In this document: one piece after another, positions 30,063 to 42,577 of the stretch
Layout: the number at the start of each line of letters is the position of its first letter
Position numbering within the stretch: the first letter of the stretch is position 1
Assembly (NCBI GenBank): GCA_023014485.1
Contig: JAJOZX010012111.1
Location: 49,470-113,469 of the forward strand
Length of the DNA stretch: 64,000 nucleotides
Origin: Bathynomus jamesi
Taxonomy: Eukaryota > Arthropoda > Malacostraca > Isopoda > Cirolanidae
Reading direction: 5' to 3'
Made by a program: the position numbers and the translations under genes
The notes under the pieces: generated by a model
The model's input: the letters and a program-made list of their open reading frames with translations, nothing else
What the model was told of the DNA's origin: nothing
Database searches by the model: none

Positions 30063-31555
30063 AGCCGATCAGCCCACCCTGATCGAGCAAGCCGGCGGCA
30101 CGCAGGTAACCGATCGCCCTCTCCGGAGTGAACCAGACGTTTAGCGCACTAGTGATGTTGTGTTGTGTTCGTTGTTGTGCTAGAGCGGTACAGTCTGTCA
30201 TAATGTGTTCAATTGTTTGTGGCGTGTCCTGGCACAGGTGGCAGGTGTCTCTTGAGTTGTCTAGTCTGTGTTTATATGTCCGTAAGTTGGGGTGATGTCC
30301 ACATCGGAATCGTGCTAAGTTAACTCGATCCGATCTGCTCAGGCTGATCTCTGACCTGTTAATGGGTGGCGGCTTCGCACCTAGGACCGCATTCGGACCG
30401 AGTCGTGTCAGTGCTTTGTGGGTTAAGTGTGCGTGTATGTGTTTTCTGTACTGTGATGTCTGTGGGGCGTGGTATGGAATGAAGTATTTGGTTATAATGT
30501 CTCTCTGGTGTTACCTTAATGGTGCGAGGTGTCGGTGCATGATTGTACATGTAGTGACAAGGGTGTTATGGGTTAGTTGTCGCTGCTGCCATGAATTGTG
30601 TTCCCCTCATGTCAAAATGTTCCCTAATTTTCAGTATTTTTGTTTGTGTGTGCAGGTGTTCTATTGGTGTTGAGTACATCCTGTAATGATACGAAGTGCG
30701 TTGTTTTGTATTGTCTGTAAGGTGTTTATGTGTGTGTTTGAGATAATGAGTGCCCAGCATGGGCTAACATAGTCCATAACTGAGCGAATATAGTGTTTGT
30801 ATATGAGTGATGATGTTCCTGCTGGTGTCCAAAGTTTGTGCCTGTTAGTACCCTAAGCGTGTTAAGTCTTGAAGTACATTTGTTTTTAATGTCCTGAATG
30901 TGGTTTGCAAAAGATAATGATGTGTTGTATGTGACACCAAGTATTTTGGTCCTGTGAGTGTGTGGAATGTTGGTGTTGTTTAGTGTAAGCTGTGGAGTTA
31001 ATCTGGTGTTCTTTTGTGTTGCTTGTAAGCAAAGTGATGGTTGATTTTGTGGGCGCTACTTTGAGTCTATTGTGTGAGGCGGTCTTGTATACTGTTTATG
31101 TATGTTTGTAGGTTATTTGTAGCGGTGTCGATGTTGTTGTGGGTGGGTGTTAGAGTGATGTCATCTGCATATGATGATAGGGTAAGCTTGTTATCTATGG
31201 GTGTTGGAATGCCATGCATGTATAAGTTGAAGTGTATTGGTGAGAGAACAGAGCCTTGAGGGACCCGTTCGGAAAAAGCTTGTTTTTGGATGACTTGCCA
31301 TTAAATGTGACATGTGAGTATCTTCCTGAAAGATAGTTGCTCAGCCACCTTTTGGTGTTGTTGTGCATGTTTGTGTTGAGTATTTTTTTTATGAGAGGGA
31401 AGCGTGGGATAGCATCAAATGCTTTACTAATTTCTATTGTTGCTAATAGTGTACGTTGAGCTGGTCGTCTGGAGTTGATGCCATCCATGATGTGCTGCAT
31501 GAGGTTAGTGAGTAATGAGGTCTGAATCCATGTTGAGTAGGCGATAGTGGTATGC
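30029..31555 (-). pseudogene. Second copy of the 2A-bearing LINE, 5'-truncated
   Basis: Nearly the same sequence as 16142-17680, from the (GTT)n tail to a break near GATAGTGGTATGCG. The minus-strand translation gives LATIEISKAFDAIPRFPL, NKLFPNGSL (the VPQG motif destroyed by a frameshift), THYLKHTHKHL and MYNHAPTPRTIKVTPERH in several frames. The catalytic YADD region falls within 31040-31190 but is frame-broken. It lacks the endonuclease and the 2A motif. High similarity to the longer copy shows that the family moved more than once in the recent past. Confidence 0.85.
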
Positions 31556-31734
31556 GTAGTTCAAGTTAATTTGGTCGAATCCTTTAAAAAGAGAGCACAT
31601 AATTATCTTGCCTTAAACCCTAAGTTAGAAGCATTTGTTAACGCATAAAAGTACTGTGGAATATAGCCTTTCTGTCTGCTGCTGCCCGAACTGTTGTTTA
31701 CTCACAGATACTCACAGAAGTCTTCTGGAAGAGG
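31556..31734. other. Short spacer between two LINE copies
   Basis: No feature is seen. Confidence 0.5.
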
Positions 31735-34700
31735 CCATCAAGACTGTGACTCCAGCTCCGAATTTTCACCTTCGGTTATGTGTTCTGTCTGGTGGCGGTC
31801 GAGATTAGTACAAAGAATGTCGGCTCTGTAATCAAATTTGCGTTCCTGGTGGGCCCACACTCTATCCAACTTCTTCTCAAAGCTCAGAACCGAATCTGAG
31901 TCAACTAATGAGGCTGGTAGACTATTCCAGGTGTTTACGACCCTACTGCAGAACGTGTATTTCCTCAAATTTATCCTTGGTCTCTCCTTGTAGATCTTCT
32001 TGGCGTACCCCTTGCCATTGTGTTGTCTTGAATCGTAAATAGGTCTCCGCATACTTGTTTATCATAGATGTTACACGTAATCTTGAACACCTCTAACATA
32101 TCCCCTCGAGATCTATATGCCAACGTTGGTAAATCTAATTTCTTAAGTCTTTCTTGGTATGGTAGGTCTCTCAATGATGAGATTAACTTAGTGGCACGCC
32201 GTTGGACATTTTTTAAGGCCTCACTATCCTTTACCTTGTATGGACACCATATTTGGTTGGCATATTCTAGATGGTCTTACAAGTGCAGTGTATAATGATT
32301 TAAACATTTCTTCGTCTAAGGTCACAAATGTTATGTTTATTATTCCTACTAATCTATTTGCCTTATTTATTTTCTCTGCTAAATGTCCCTCTCTGAATTA
32401 CTCTCACTCATTTCCTCATACATTTCATATTTCTTATTCTGGGCAACTGCTCTTCCTCTCCTCGTATATTTACACTTACTAGGGTGAAACTTCAGCATCC
32501 ACTTCTCTGACCACTGTTTCATCATCTCCAAATCCTCTTGCAACTTGCTGCAGTCTTCGTCTTCACTTATCTTTCTGAATAGCTTGGTGTCATCCGCATA
32601 TAAGATCATCTCGGTGTTTCACTACATCTGGCAGATCGTTGATGAATATCACAAATAATAGGGGCCCAATAACTGATCCTTGAGGAACACCACTAGCCAC
32701 CTCTTTCCAGTCAGAGGCTTCACCATTAACCACTACCCGTTGCTTCTATTACTGAGGAACGACTCGATCCACGTTATGAAACTACCAGTGATATTGTAAC
32801 TTTTTAGTTTTTCCAGCAACCTCTATGTGGTACCCTATCAAATGCTTTCATGAAGTCGCAATAAGCAATGTCGACTGCGGCTCCCTCATCAAGAATTGGG
32901 TCCATTTGTCTAAGACTTTGATAAGCTGTAGAACTGTTAACCTTCCCGAAATAAATCCAAATTGCTTACTACTGAATAAATTATTTTCTTCATGTGCTGC
33001 ATGATCTTTTCTCTTATAATTGATTCCATGATTTGCATATTACACCTGTCAGGCTAATAGGTCCGTAGTTACCCGGCTCACATCTGTCTCCTTTTTGAAA
33101 ATTGCTGTAATGTTTGCACTTCTCCAATCTGACGGAATTTGCTGACTATTAAATGAGTATTCAAATATGATCAATAGGGGTTCTAGTAATTCTTCCATTA
33201 CTTCTTTTATCGCTCTTGGATGGAAACCATCAGGTCCTGGCGATTTGGTCCTCATTAGCTTTTTAATGACTCTCCTGATTTGTGACTTAGTTATTCTCAT
33301 TGTAGATAGTTCTGGTACTGCCTTGGTTTCTACTCTTGGCATATCCCCTTCAGGCTCCTGTGTAAAGACGCTACTGAAATATTCAGCCAACACTTCTGCC
33401 TTTTGCCTATCATCCTTAGTTTTCCATATCTTTTCTTCGGTGACATACGGTCAGTAACAGATGTTGTTGATTTTGTCTTAGATTGGACATACTTCCAAAA
33501 TAATTTCGGGTTAGTCTTTGCATTCTTAGATATTTCTTTCCTGGTTTTTTATTTCGCTCCTTGTTTCTCTCTTACCCGATTATTGGTTCTTTTATATTCC
33601 TCTTGCACTTCTTTAAGTTCTTTGTCACTTCTACTTCGCTTTGTTTTTAAATTCTTCATTCTCATCCAGAGTCTTTGTTTCTTCTTAATTTTGGACCATA
33701 ATTTTCGATTCATAGGCGGGTCACTGTTGGTTCTTTTTCTTAGACTTTCCTTCTTTCTAAACTGTCTTCGTGGTATACACTGATCGATCTCCTTTTGAAA
33801 TTTGTTCCTGAATCTACTCCACATTTCCTCCACATCCTGTACATCCAAAAAACTCTTTCCAGTCTATCTGTTGCTTCTTCTCAACATTTCATAATTACCT
33901 TTTTCATACAGAGATACAACTCTTTTACATCTTTTATCCTGGGGATTTATACTGCACTTGAATTGCACACAGGCATGATCGCTCTTACCAACTGGACTTA
34001 GTAACTGTCTATCTTCGACTGTGCATTCGTCATCCGCGAATACAAGATCAAGTATATTACTCCGATCGCTTCCTCTAAATCAGGTCATCTCCTTTATGTG
34101 CTGTGAGAAATAACAGTCACGAACTTTTTCAATAAAATCAAACCCAAAGTTACCTTTCTCTGATGGTACTGTATAATTTTCCAGTTTATACCTGGTATAT
34201 TAAAATCTCCTATAATAAGTTTGTGTCTTGAATCTAGGTCACTTATCTCCCGCATCAGTTCTAATAGTTTCCTATTATTCTCTGCGTCACTCGTAGGGCT
34301 TCTATATATTGACGCTATTACCATATCATCACTAACACCTTTAATTTTGACACAAATGAATTCGCAATAATCTTTCTTAGAACTTACAAACTCATAAGAG
34401 ATATTCTTTTTATATACAATAGTTGAATACCTACCTTCCTCCTCTGATGACAGATTTTTTCCAAACGCTTCATATCCTCCTATGCTATATTCGACTAGGC
34501 TTCAATCATATCGGAAGTTTTTTAGTTAACCTCTTGTAGTGCTATTATATGGGGAGGTGTATCCATATCCCTTATTTTAGTCATTTCATGATCTTATCAG
34601 ACGTATACGTATCCACATTAGAAAATAAAACTTTGATATTATTTACATTTTGTACACCATCTACACTCTGATTCGATTGATGATTTACATGCTGCTTCCC

Positions 34701-34740
34701 TCCTGAGTATCCTTGGGTGTTGCGTGCCACCGTTTCACCC
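31735..34740 (-). pseudogene. LINE ORF2 relic (endonuclease and reverse transcriptase, CR1-like)
   Basis: Read leftward: an endonuclease part with VIASIYRSPTSD and LIIGDFNIPGINW (34094-34324), then WSKIKKKQRLWMRMKNLKTK linker (33549-33848). Next come FTQEPEGD, KSPGPDGFHPRAIKEV and WRSANITAIFKK (33049-33393), the catalytic LYADDTKLF (32379-32609), DLPYQERLKKLDLPTLAYRS (31971-32174) and the C-terminal FCSRVVNTWNSLPASLV (31738-32052). The order is that of a complete CR1-like ORF2. Frame changes between nearly every piece show a long-dead copy. Target duplications were not found. Confidence 0.8.
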
Positions 34741-35690
34741 TCACAATGTGCCCTCCCGAGGGTAGCCCCTTACCACATAGGTAGTTCCAGAGTTTTTTTC
34801 TTTCTCATTCTTCTCCTTTGCCTCAGCTCTGAGCTCCCTGTCCCGTTGCCTTTCTTCACTGGTCATGTTATGAGACACACCAACCTTTTGCAACACTTCA
34901 TTCTTGGTATCTTTTAATTTGTATAAATTCCTTATTATTCTGTCCTTCATTCCACTATTTAACTTCACTAGAATTGGTCTAGGTTTTGTACCATCTCCAT
35001 TATTATTTGCAGCCTCATATTTACCAATTCTATTGATTTCAGCAATATCATCATCGTAGCATGTTACACCAATCTCAATGCACATCTCCTTTATTGCCAT
35101 TTTATCATGTCTTATCTTCTCCGATCTGATAGCCAGATTCATTTCTTCCTTCATCTGTTCCGGCACCCTGTACAGCACCAGATTTTTTCTTTTTCTAAAC
35201 GACTCGGTATTTGACTTGTTGTCCTTATTACCAAATCATTCTCCTTCACCGAGTCATGCGAAAAAAACTGTGGTACTGATTTTCTTTGCCTCAGACTGTA
35301 AAACATCCCTATAGGATAAAGCTACGTCTTCCTTAACCAGAGTGCATATCTTCTCCTTCACCTCCACACATAGTTTGTCATTAATATCTACAATATCCCT
35401 TTTCATGTCCTCAAATTTTTTCTTACACCCCTCCTCTAGTGTGTCTAGCCTAGCTTCCATCTTATCCTGCCTCTCTGATAATCGAGTCAAGTGAGGCAAG
35501 ATTCTTAGAGCCACCACGTTGCAGTACCAGTGTATACTGTTTACCTGGTTCTTCGTTAGAAACTTGTATGTTTCTCTACTTATATCTTCACATGAGATAT
35601 GATACCACAGATCACACAGGTTTACAATTTCTACACTTATTTTTCTTTCTGTTGGTTTTTTTTTTAAATAGGAGAACAATATTCAGTAAA
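34741..35690 (-). pseudogene. LINE ORF1 relic (PHD-like, coiled coil, RRM-like)
   Basis: The upstream part encodes CDLWYHISCEDISRETYKFL and HWYCN (35254-35679), a PHD-type zinc finger as in CR1-group ORF1, followed by the coiled coil RQDKMEARLDTLEEGCKKKF. After a break, 34741-35178 gives KMAIKEMCIEIG, RPILVKLNSGMKDRIIRNLY and a basic tail, matching the RNA-binding half. These chaperone-type ORF1 proteins bind element RNA. It precedes ORF2 in the same orientation, so ORF1 plus ORF2 make one element of about 4 kb. Confidence 0.7.
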
Positions 35691-35716
35691 ACATTATTAT
35701 ACAACTTTTATTATAA

Positions 35717-35717
<1 letters not shown>

Positions 35718-35762
<45 letters not shown>
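35718..35762. repeat. (CA)n microsatellite
   Basis: About 22 CA units directly next to a PLE 3' end in minus orientation. Confidence 0.9.
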
Positions 35763-35765
<3 letters not shown>

Positions 35766-36228
35766 GATAATTAAAACCCACTCTAATAGACAGAGTTTAT
35801 TTCCACAACAGTTTCGATGCCCACTGGCATCCTCTTTGGGTGGATACAGAAAAACGAATGAACCAAAAACAAGAGGGAAAACAGTCGAGGGACCATTAAG
35901 AAATTCGCACCTACTGTAGGTTAGATCCCGTTCTCCCGACAATGGAAGGGCATTTTTATTAAAGGGACCCGCTTATAAGTACATTCGCACAAATTTAAAA
36001 CTATCTTCTTGTTCTATACATCCAGATTCTATTATTTTGACAAAATTACTGCATTTATTATTGCATTTACGTTTTTAACATTTATTATTATTACCTTTAC
36101 ATTAATTATTACATTTATTTTATTACCTTTATTATTACATTTATTGCATTTATATTTATTTACACATTTATTACTTGCATTATTACATTTACATTTATTA
36201 TTCCATTTACATTTTACAAAAAAAAAAA
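35763..36228 (-). mobile_element. PLE 3' terminal segment, inverted
   Basis: The reverse complement of the PLE 3' end at 42850-43240: it contains TTTGTGCGAATGTACTTATA, the GAACGGGATCTAACC block and the hammerhead-like core at 35812-35838. It runs into AATGTAATAAT-type repeats (36030-36220). No coding sequence is present. It lies head-to-head with the plus-strand PLE that starts near 36240. Confidence 0.7.
35812..35838 (-). ncRNA. Hammerhead-like motif, degenerate
   Basis: Minus strand CCAAAGA, stem GATGCC/GGCATC with AGTG loop, then GAAAC. The stem and GAAA are intact, but the first box differs from CUGANGA at two positions. Confidence 0.3.
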
Positions 36229-36649
36229 AAAATTGCCAACATGTAACGTAGAACTAGGCATGCCTACACCTGTATTTTTAGAACTGATAAAACTGTGTCA
36301 CCAATAATGCCTTCTCCTTCGGTGAAGAATTTTATTTGCAACGTTTTGGTATGGGAATGGGGTCCCCTTTATCCCCAATACTGAGTATATTATACATGGA
36401 ATATTATGAGTTGGAATTGTTGCAAACAATATGTCCCAGGAATCTAATTCGGTTTCGTTATGTATCAGGTCATCCCATAAGTAATGTCGTTTTTTACGAT
36501 AGATTAAGTTTAAAGTAGTCCTACTCGGTTTAAGCATAAATTTTCCGAAGGTTATATCTAAGAGGAGATCTATCGTGTTTCGCTACATACTTTACAGACC
36601 TTGACCAGTGAAGACGTGTGTTTTGCTTTATGTGAACCCCTCATAAACA

Positions 36650-37674
36650 TGGCGGTATCAGAAGAGCATATCAGGGATATAATGCTTTACGAGTTCAAAA
36701 AAGGAAATACTGTAGTGCTACTGAAGCAACGCGAAACATTCAGGAAGTTTATGGCAACGATATTCTGCATGTGAGGAAATGTCAAAGATGGTTTCAAAAG
36801 TTTAGGAATGGTGACTGCTGTTTGACAGATGCAGCACGCTCTGGACACCCTGCTGAGTTTGATGATGACCTGCTGTTAGCCGCACTTGAAGACTGTTCAA
36901 CAACTGTCGAAGAATTGGCCCAGAAACTCAATTCATCCCCGTCCACCATCCATCGACATTTGCAACAACTCGGGAAAGTGCCTAAGTTAGGAAAATGGGT
37001 GCCACATGAATTGTCGGTCGACAATCTGAGGGTGCCGGTAAACATCAGCACAACTCTTCATTCTCGTGAACTCCAAGGTCCGTTTTTGCACCGTTTAATG
37101 ACTGGTGATGAAAAGTGGATACTGTACCAGAATGTTAAGCGCCGTCGACAGTGGGTTTGTGCCGGAGAACCAGCGACACCACAGCCAACACCAAATCTTC
37201 ACCCTCGGAAGGTGTTGCTTAGTGTTTGGTGGGATAAAGGTGGTGTAATACACTTTGAAACCTTACCACACAACCAAACAATCACCGCTCAAGTCTACTG
37301 TCAACAACTGGATCGATTGAACGCTGCACTAAAAGAAGAGAGACCTTCTTTGGTTAATCGAAAAGGAATCGTGTTCCACCACGACAACGCACGTCCTCAT
37401 CCCGCTCGGATCACTTCTGCAAAAATTGAGGAGCTTGGGTGGGAAAAACTTCCTCATCCTCCATATTCTCCAGACCTTGTGCCTTCAGATTATCATCTCT
37501 TCAGGAGTCTGCAAAACTATCTTGACGAGAAACAGTATATATACTTCTGTAGATGACCTGCACACCAGTCTTTGTACGTTTTTTGCCTCAAAACCGCCTG
37601 AATTCTATAAATATGGCATTGAAAAGCTTGTAGGACGTTGGCAGAGTGTCATTGATTCCGATGGAAAATATATA
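36650..37674 (+). pseudogene. Mariner transposase, frameshifted
   Basis: The main frame (36771-37556) gives RKCQRWFQKFRNGDCCLTDA, the helix-turn-helix TVEELAQKLNSSPSTIHRHL, HELSVDNLRVPVN, LMTGDEKWILY (first Asp), VFHHDNARPHPA (second Asp) and YSPDLVPSDYHLFRSLQNY (third Asp, 34 residues on). This is a complete DD34D triad. The N-terminal AVSEEHIRDIMLYEFKK is in another frame before 36760, and the C-terminal FFASKPPEFY...VGRWQSVIDSDGKYI is displaced after about 37540. It cuts and pastes mariner DNA when intact; here two frameshifts disable it. Confidence 0.85.
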
Positions 37675-39046
37675 AGGGGTTCCAAAAAACCTTAGCCCCT
37701 CCCCATTTGCAGCTTACATGTTTACTTATATCGAAATAGTTTTTAGTGATATAAAAATATATAAAATTCTTTATTTATTGCAGGTATTAAAATTACTCTA
37801 GCTGATAAAGTGATAATATAATGGCTTCTCAATTAATTGGTGAATCGGAGAGGCAACGTGTGATAGATCGCATACGAGCAATAACATTTCGGGAAGCTCG
37901 TGATGCTGGAGCCACCTTTATAACACGTTCATGGGTTGCCAAAAAGTTGCGAAGAAGTGAGGACTTCGTCAAAAGAAATTGGAATAAAGCTTTGGATGAA
38001 TGTGAAATGGATACAACCAAATCTGGGCGCCCAAATTTGCCACTCTCTCAGGAAACAAAGGACATCATTGAAAGCGGTACGCGTAAGCGGAAAAACAGCT
38101 GTGCTAAACTTTCTAGAGAGATCGAAGTGTTGAGGGGAAAGATAGATCGTTAGTGGTGAGATCATTCGACTGTACCGTCATAGGCAAGGTTTAAAGGCTT
38201 GGCATAAACTTCCAAAGCCAAGAAAAACTCAACTCAACATCGATGACAGAATGTGGTTTGCCCATTATCTTGAAGATTGGGATGTGGATGATTTCATGCA
38301 TTTAGCTGTCTCCGATGAATTTTTTGTTTACGTAACACGTCGGCCTAACTACCAAAATGATCGAGTGTGGGCCACAACACCAGATGAAATCGATGACAAT
38401 GAACATTATCGCGAATTATTAAAAAGTCCAGACTGTGTTGGTGTGTTTGTTTTGTTCACTGCAAAGAAGCTCATATGGGTGCTGAAGCCAAATGGTCAGA
38501 GTTGGGATGGACAGTATTTTCGTGATATTCTATCCCAGCATGTCATTCCTTTTCTAAGAAACCCAAACAATGTTATGGATGTCGATCAGGTCACACTTCT
38601 GCACGATAAGGCCCCCTGCTTTAAGGCATTAGCCACTCAACAGTTGTTGCGGAACCATGAGATCGATTTCTTTGGAAATGAAGAATGGCCAGGAAATTCT
38701 CCTGACCTGAACGTCTGTGAACACATTGGATCAGTTATAAAGGACAAGGTTGAATGTCTCTTGTTTCAAGAACCTGCAGCAAATCGATTTTCGAAGGATA
38801 CAATGACGCAACACATTGAAACTGTTTTAGCAAATTTGTGTAACGATCAAGATCTATTCACGTCACTTTTGGCAAGCTACCCAAAGCGAATTCAGGCTGT
38901 CTTGGAAGCCAATGGCGGGAACACCAAGTTTTAATTGTTTCCCATTAAATGCAGGATTAAATTCTCTTTTGTAAGGTATGTTTAGTTTTACTGTACCTCT
39001 AATGGTTTAGGCCATGGGCGGGGGGCTAAGGTTTATTGGAGCCCCG
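37675..39046 (+). mobile_element. Tc1-like element (DD37E) nested in the mariner
   Basis: Ends AGGGGTTCCAAAAAACCTTA and (inverse of the right end) CGGGGCTCCAATAAACCTTA form imperfect TIRs, with TA duplicated at 37673-37674 and 39047-39048. It sits in the last codons of the mariner transposase. The nesting order is therefore PLE, then mariner, then this element. Confidence 0.9.
37821..38934 (+). pseudogene. DD37E transposase, single frameshift
   Basis: The first frame (37821-38153) carries the paired-like N-terminus: ESERQRVIDRIRAITFREAR and WVAKKLRRSEDFVKRNWNK. After a one-base shift near 38150 the second frame continues with WHKLPKPRKTQLN, then HLAVSDEFFVYV (first Asp), VTLLHDKAPCFKA (second Asp) and WPGNSPDLNVCEHIGSVIKD, with Glu 37 residues after the second Asp. 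That spacing places it with the DD37E branch of IS630/Tc1/mariner described from arthropods. The C-terminus ends ...NTKF at 38934. Apart from the shift it is close to intact, so the insertion is young. Confidence 0.8.
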
Positions 39047-39827
39047 TACTAGATTAAAAAGTCTCAGTTGAGTTTTTCTTTTTGTCCTTCAAATTCCGAT
39101 CTAAAAAACGACATTACTTATGGGATGACCTGATAGATGATATTTTCTCATTTTGGCCTGACCACTGGAACAACTTTGACATTTTCTTTGTCATTAAATG
39201 ATCTTGTTCCCTCAATTAAATTTAAATATGAATGGGAGAACGACAAACAATTACCTTTTCTAGATGTTTTGGTTATTAACAAAAGCGGAAAGCCCAATTT
39301 CACGGTCTATAGAAAACCTACTCATTGGAATTCGTACATTCATTGTTTTTCATTTCATGATGAAGGGGTTAAAAGCTCAATTATTTCTTCCATGTTTCTA
39401 AGAGCACTGAAGATTTGTAGCCCACATTTGCTGGACCCGGAATATTCAAAGATTTGGAACATTTTTAAGGATTTAAAATATCCTGAGTGGTTTATCAGAA
39501 AGGCGTATTTTAAATCCAGAAAATCTTTTTATGCCCCTCGGGAACCTTCAGTTAACCAAAAACAATATGTGAGTTTGCCTTACATTTGCGGCTTAGAAAG
39601 AATAAAACCGTTGACGAAAGATTTTAAGTTTGCTTTGGCGTTCAAATATTCGTGTACCGTGAAAAGTAAATTGGTTAGGAATAACGTTGCAAAAGAGGAT
39701 TCACAAGCCTGTGTCTACAGCATTCCCTGTAAAAGTTGTGATTTAGTATACGTAGGAGAAACTGGAAGAAATATTGAAACCCGTATTAAAGAACAAATAT
39801 GCCTTCAGAAGTTGTAATACTAATAAT

Positions 39828-40125
39828 TAGTGATGGGACGATACCAAAATTTTTAACGATTCCGATTCCGATACCACTAAAAAGTCTCGATTCCGATACG
39901 ATTCTCGATTCCGATTCCGATTCCGATTCTCAATATTTTTAAATATAATTCTATACTTGTTTTTCTGGAAATTGTCATATTTTACTCTGGTAAGATTAAC
40001 TATTAAAGAATCGTTTTAAGAATCGCAAATCATAGTACAATTCTCTCGATTCCGATTCCGATTCCTGAAAAATGCTCGATTCTTCCGATTCTCGATTCCG
40101 ATTCCGATTAATCGTCCCATCACTA
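39828..40125. mobile_element. hAT-type MITE with ATTCCG repeats
   Basis: TIRs TAGTGATGGGACGAT and ATCGTCCCATCACTA with a perfect 8-bp target duplication CTAATAAT (39820-39827 and 40126-40133). The interior is rich in GATTCCGATTCCG repeats. It interrupts the GIY-YIG part of the PLE. Confidence 0.9.
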
Positions 40126-40430
40126 CTAATAATGCCATTTTTTATCACGCCAGCCAAAATAATCATGCTATAGATTGGGAATCAAGTAAGGTACTTTATA
40201 AATGTAATAATTATGTCAAAAGAAAAATAATAGAATTTGTATGTATAGAACAAGAAGATAATTTTAATTTGTGCGAAGGTACTTATAAGTTGGACCCTTT
40301 AATGAGATACTTGGTCAAAAAATCCCTTACGGCGTCGGGTGAACGGGTTGTAACCTAAGTGTGAATTTCTTAAAGGTCTCTGGAGTTTCCTTACTCGCTT
40401 TTGGTTCATTCGTTTTTTTTTTTTTTTCCC

Positions 40431-40536
40431 GGTAAAATGTAAATGTAATAATAAATGTAATAATGGAAGTAATAAATGTAGAAATAAATATAAATGTAAT
40501 AATAAAGGTAATAAAATAAATGTAATAATTAATGTA
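40431..40536. repeat. AATGTAATAAT-type microsatellite of the PLE 3' end
   Basis: Imperfect 11-12 bp units with TGTAATAATA cores. R1 copy 2 was inserted into this tract, which resumes at 42578. Confidence 0.7.
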
Positions 40537-42577
40537 TAGTGGACCTAGTTTTTAGCCGTTTAAGGTGATAATGATTTAATTGTATGCAATGATTAATTGA
40601 TGCAATGACTGATTGCTTATTAATGAAAGGCTGGGTTAATAATTTATATTGTCATACAGTATCACCGATTGGAATAAGTGGTTATTTGATTAGGCCCACC
40701 ATACTATTGGAAGTGACAGGTATGGCAGCGAGGGTCACCAGCTTGGATTACACCCAAGCAAATTAATATTAAGGTTATAAAAAGTACCTTATGGTTTTGT
40801 AGTTTAATTAAGAAAATTGTTATATTAATTTTCACAGTGAAAATTACAATGGAAAGACACTGACTAGAAAGCTTAACAATTCTATAATGACCTTTGAAAT
40901 ACGCTCGTTTATGTGAGGCTTAATGGTATACGAAATGGGACACAACCTGAAATATGAAACTTAGCGAATACAAAAATAATGCATGTACGTAATAATATAA
41001 CCAATAGGTTATGTAATACACTGATTAGGGAAGCTACAGATTATGCATAAATGATCTGTGAAAGAGGCTTATTAATAACACAGAAAGCGCGTACGTTTTG
41101 GTACACTGAATAGAATAAGTTTCGGTACTTTATTTTATTATGGAAATAAAGCCGTTATTTATTCACTGTGGTATAACAAAGAATTAACGGTAATTAATTG
41201 ATAGTTTTACGTTATGCTTATGACATAGACTTAGCTAATAAGATGAAATGTTAATAGCTTAATTGACACGTAATAAGTAATATACTCATCGATGGTATGT
41301 AAATGGCATGCAACATAGAACATTGAATGGGCCTAGTAAATGATATAAAGAATGCACGAGCGTTTGGTACATTGAATGGAAAACATGACACTCTGATTAA
41401 GTAGGCTAGATGATTGAATGGGCCTAGTAATGATATAAAGAATGCACGTGCGTTTGGGATAGGCCTAATGATAGTTGAGGGAATATACACTGTAAATGAA
41501 TTAGGCCTGCAGTAGAGAACTTATTTATCGCACAAATATATAAGTGAACACAATAGCGGATGATGTGAATTACAGGTTCTGAAGGACACTTGAATTAGGT
41601 AACAGGCCTACTGCGTTATTAACGAGAGTCAATTGGAACGTTTAATTACTCACTTTGGGAGTATAGCCTACCGTTCGGCGGTAGGCTAATGTAGGCTTCA
41701 CAAGAGTACTTAGAAGAGGATGTACTTAGCTTACCGGGACGATGAAACCGCTGTTGAAGGAGTGTTGAAAAGGAACCTATTACCGTAGGCTCGAAGTGTC
41801 GTTGTCCGTTAAGCTTCTCGAGATGATGGAAAGTCTATAAATGATCCTGCAGGCGTAGGCCCGGTCGCGGTGGATGGAATGAAGAGGATTTTGTAGGAGT
41901 AGGCCCGGCTGTCGGTGTCTCTTGGAAGTTTGTTCCGTAAGTCAAGGTATGATGGGCCTAATGGAGTCTCGTAGACGACCGTTCTTCGTAAAGCAATAAA
42001 AGCTGACCAGATGTGGAGTGATTTGGGTTTGTAGCTTTCGCCGTCGAGTCACGCAAGGTGTCCACCTTGAGGATGCTTCTCGTAGCGTTGCAACCTTGCC
42101 GGTGCTTTCGAGGATGATTGACAACTGGTTGATGCGGTAATGAAGAGACCAAGGGGAATTCCTGATGCCGTTGTGGTTTGCTGCGGCAGTATTGGTAGAT
42201 CACTTCCAATGATGCTTCGTTTCTTGAATGTGGTGTTGAAGTGAGCCTTGGTCTTGAGCCGGTTAAAGCTGATGAGGGGGTGACAACGTACAGAGAGAGT
42301 AGTCTAACGAAATGGAAGCGCTAATGAAGTGAGGAGTAGTGTGAGTGGGTGCTCGCTTTTATACGCAGTTCCTGTGACGTAGGACTTCGCACCAAATCTT
42401 AAGACGCCTTGTCCGCGCGTCCTTTAGTTGAAAAGTTTGCGTTCGCCTTTTGGGAAGAAACAGACGTTTCATTGTTTGACTCTTTTCCCACGTGTGTTTT
42501 CCAAGAGACTCTGATGATAGCGTGGAAGGAAAGGATTTGTCTGTCTATTTGTTGGTCTATTTCTTGTCGATCCGCTA
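40537..42577 (-). repeat. R1 interspersed repeat, copy 2
   Basis: Starts TAGTGGACCTAGTTTTTAGC and ends TTGTCGATCCGCTA, as copy 1. It is about 640 bp longer than copy 1, partly because the internal GAATGGGCCTAGTAATGATA / GAATGCACGTGCGTTTGG subrepeats are expanded (41310-41470). The minus-strand TATA box is at 42356-42363. It sits inside the PLE microsatellite, so its borders are well defined here, but no clear target duplication is visible. Confidence 0.65.

Larger units (their letters stand above)
36465..39133 (+). mobile_element. Mariner transposon (DD34D) inserted in the PLE
   Basis: TIRs TCAGGTCATCCCATAAGTAA at the left and the exact inverse at the right, with TA duplicated (36463-36464 and 39134-39135). 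Removing it restores a PLE RYVDDIFSFW reading. Without the nested element it is about 1.3 kb, the normal mariner size. Confidence 0.9.
36240..40430 (+). pseudogene. Penelope-like element, interrupted by two transposons
   Basis: After removal of insertions the plus strand reads PTPVFLELIKLC, MQRFGMGMGSPLSPILSILY, a YVDD-type core split by a mariner at RFRYV, SLNDLVPSIKF, LPFLDVLVINKSGKPNFTVY, RKPTHWNSYIHC and the start of a GIY-YIG endonuclease (CVYSIPCKSCDLVYVGETGR, about 39700-39780). A hAT MITE then splits the endonuclease. HASQNNHAIDWESSKVLY and the C-terminus follow at 40140-40360. The reverse transcriptase and GIY-YIG pair is diagnostic of PLEs. A stop near 39205 and the insertions make it dead; the N-terminus is lost. 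Confidence 0.85.

Noticed and set aside
35718..35762. CRISPR-like or tandem coding repeat
   Set aside because: It is a simple (CA)n microsatellite. No regular spacer-repeat array occurs anywhere in the window.
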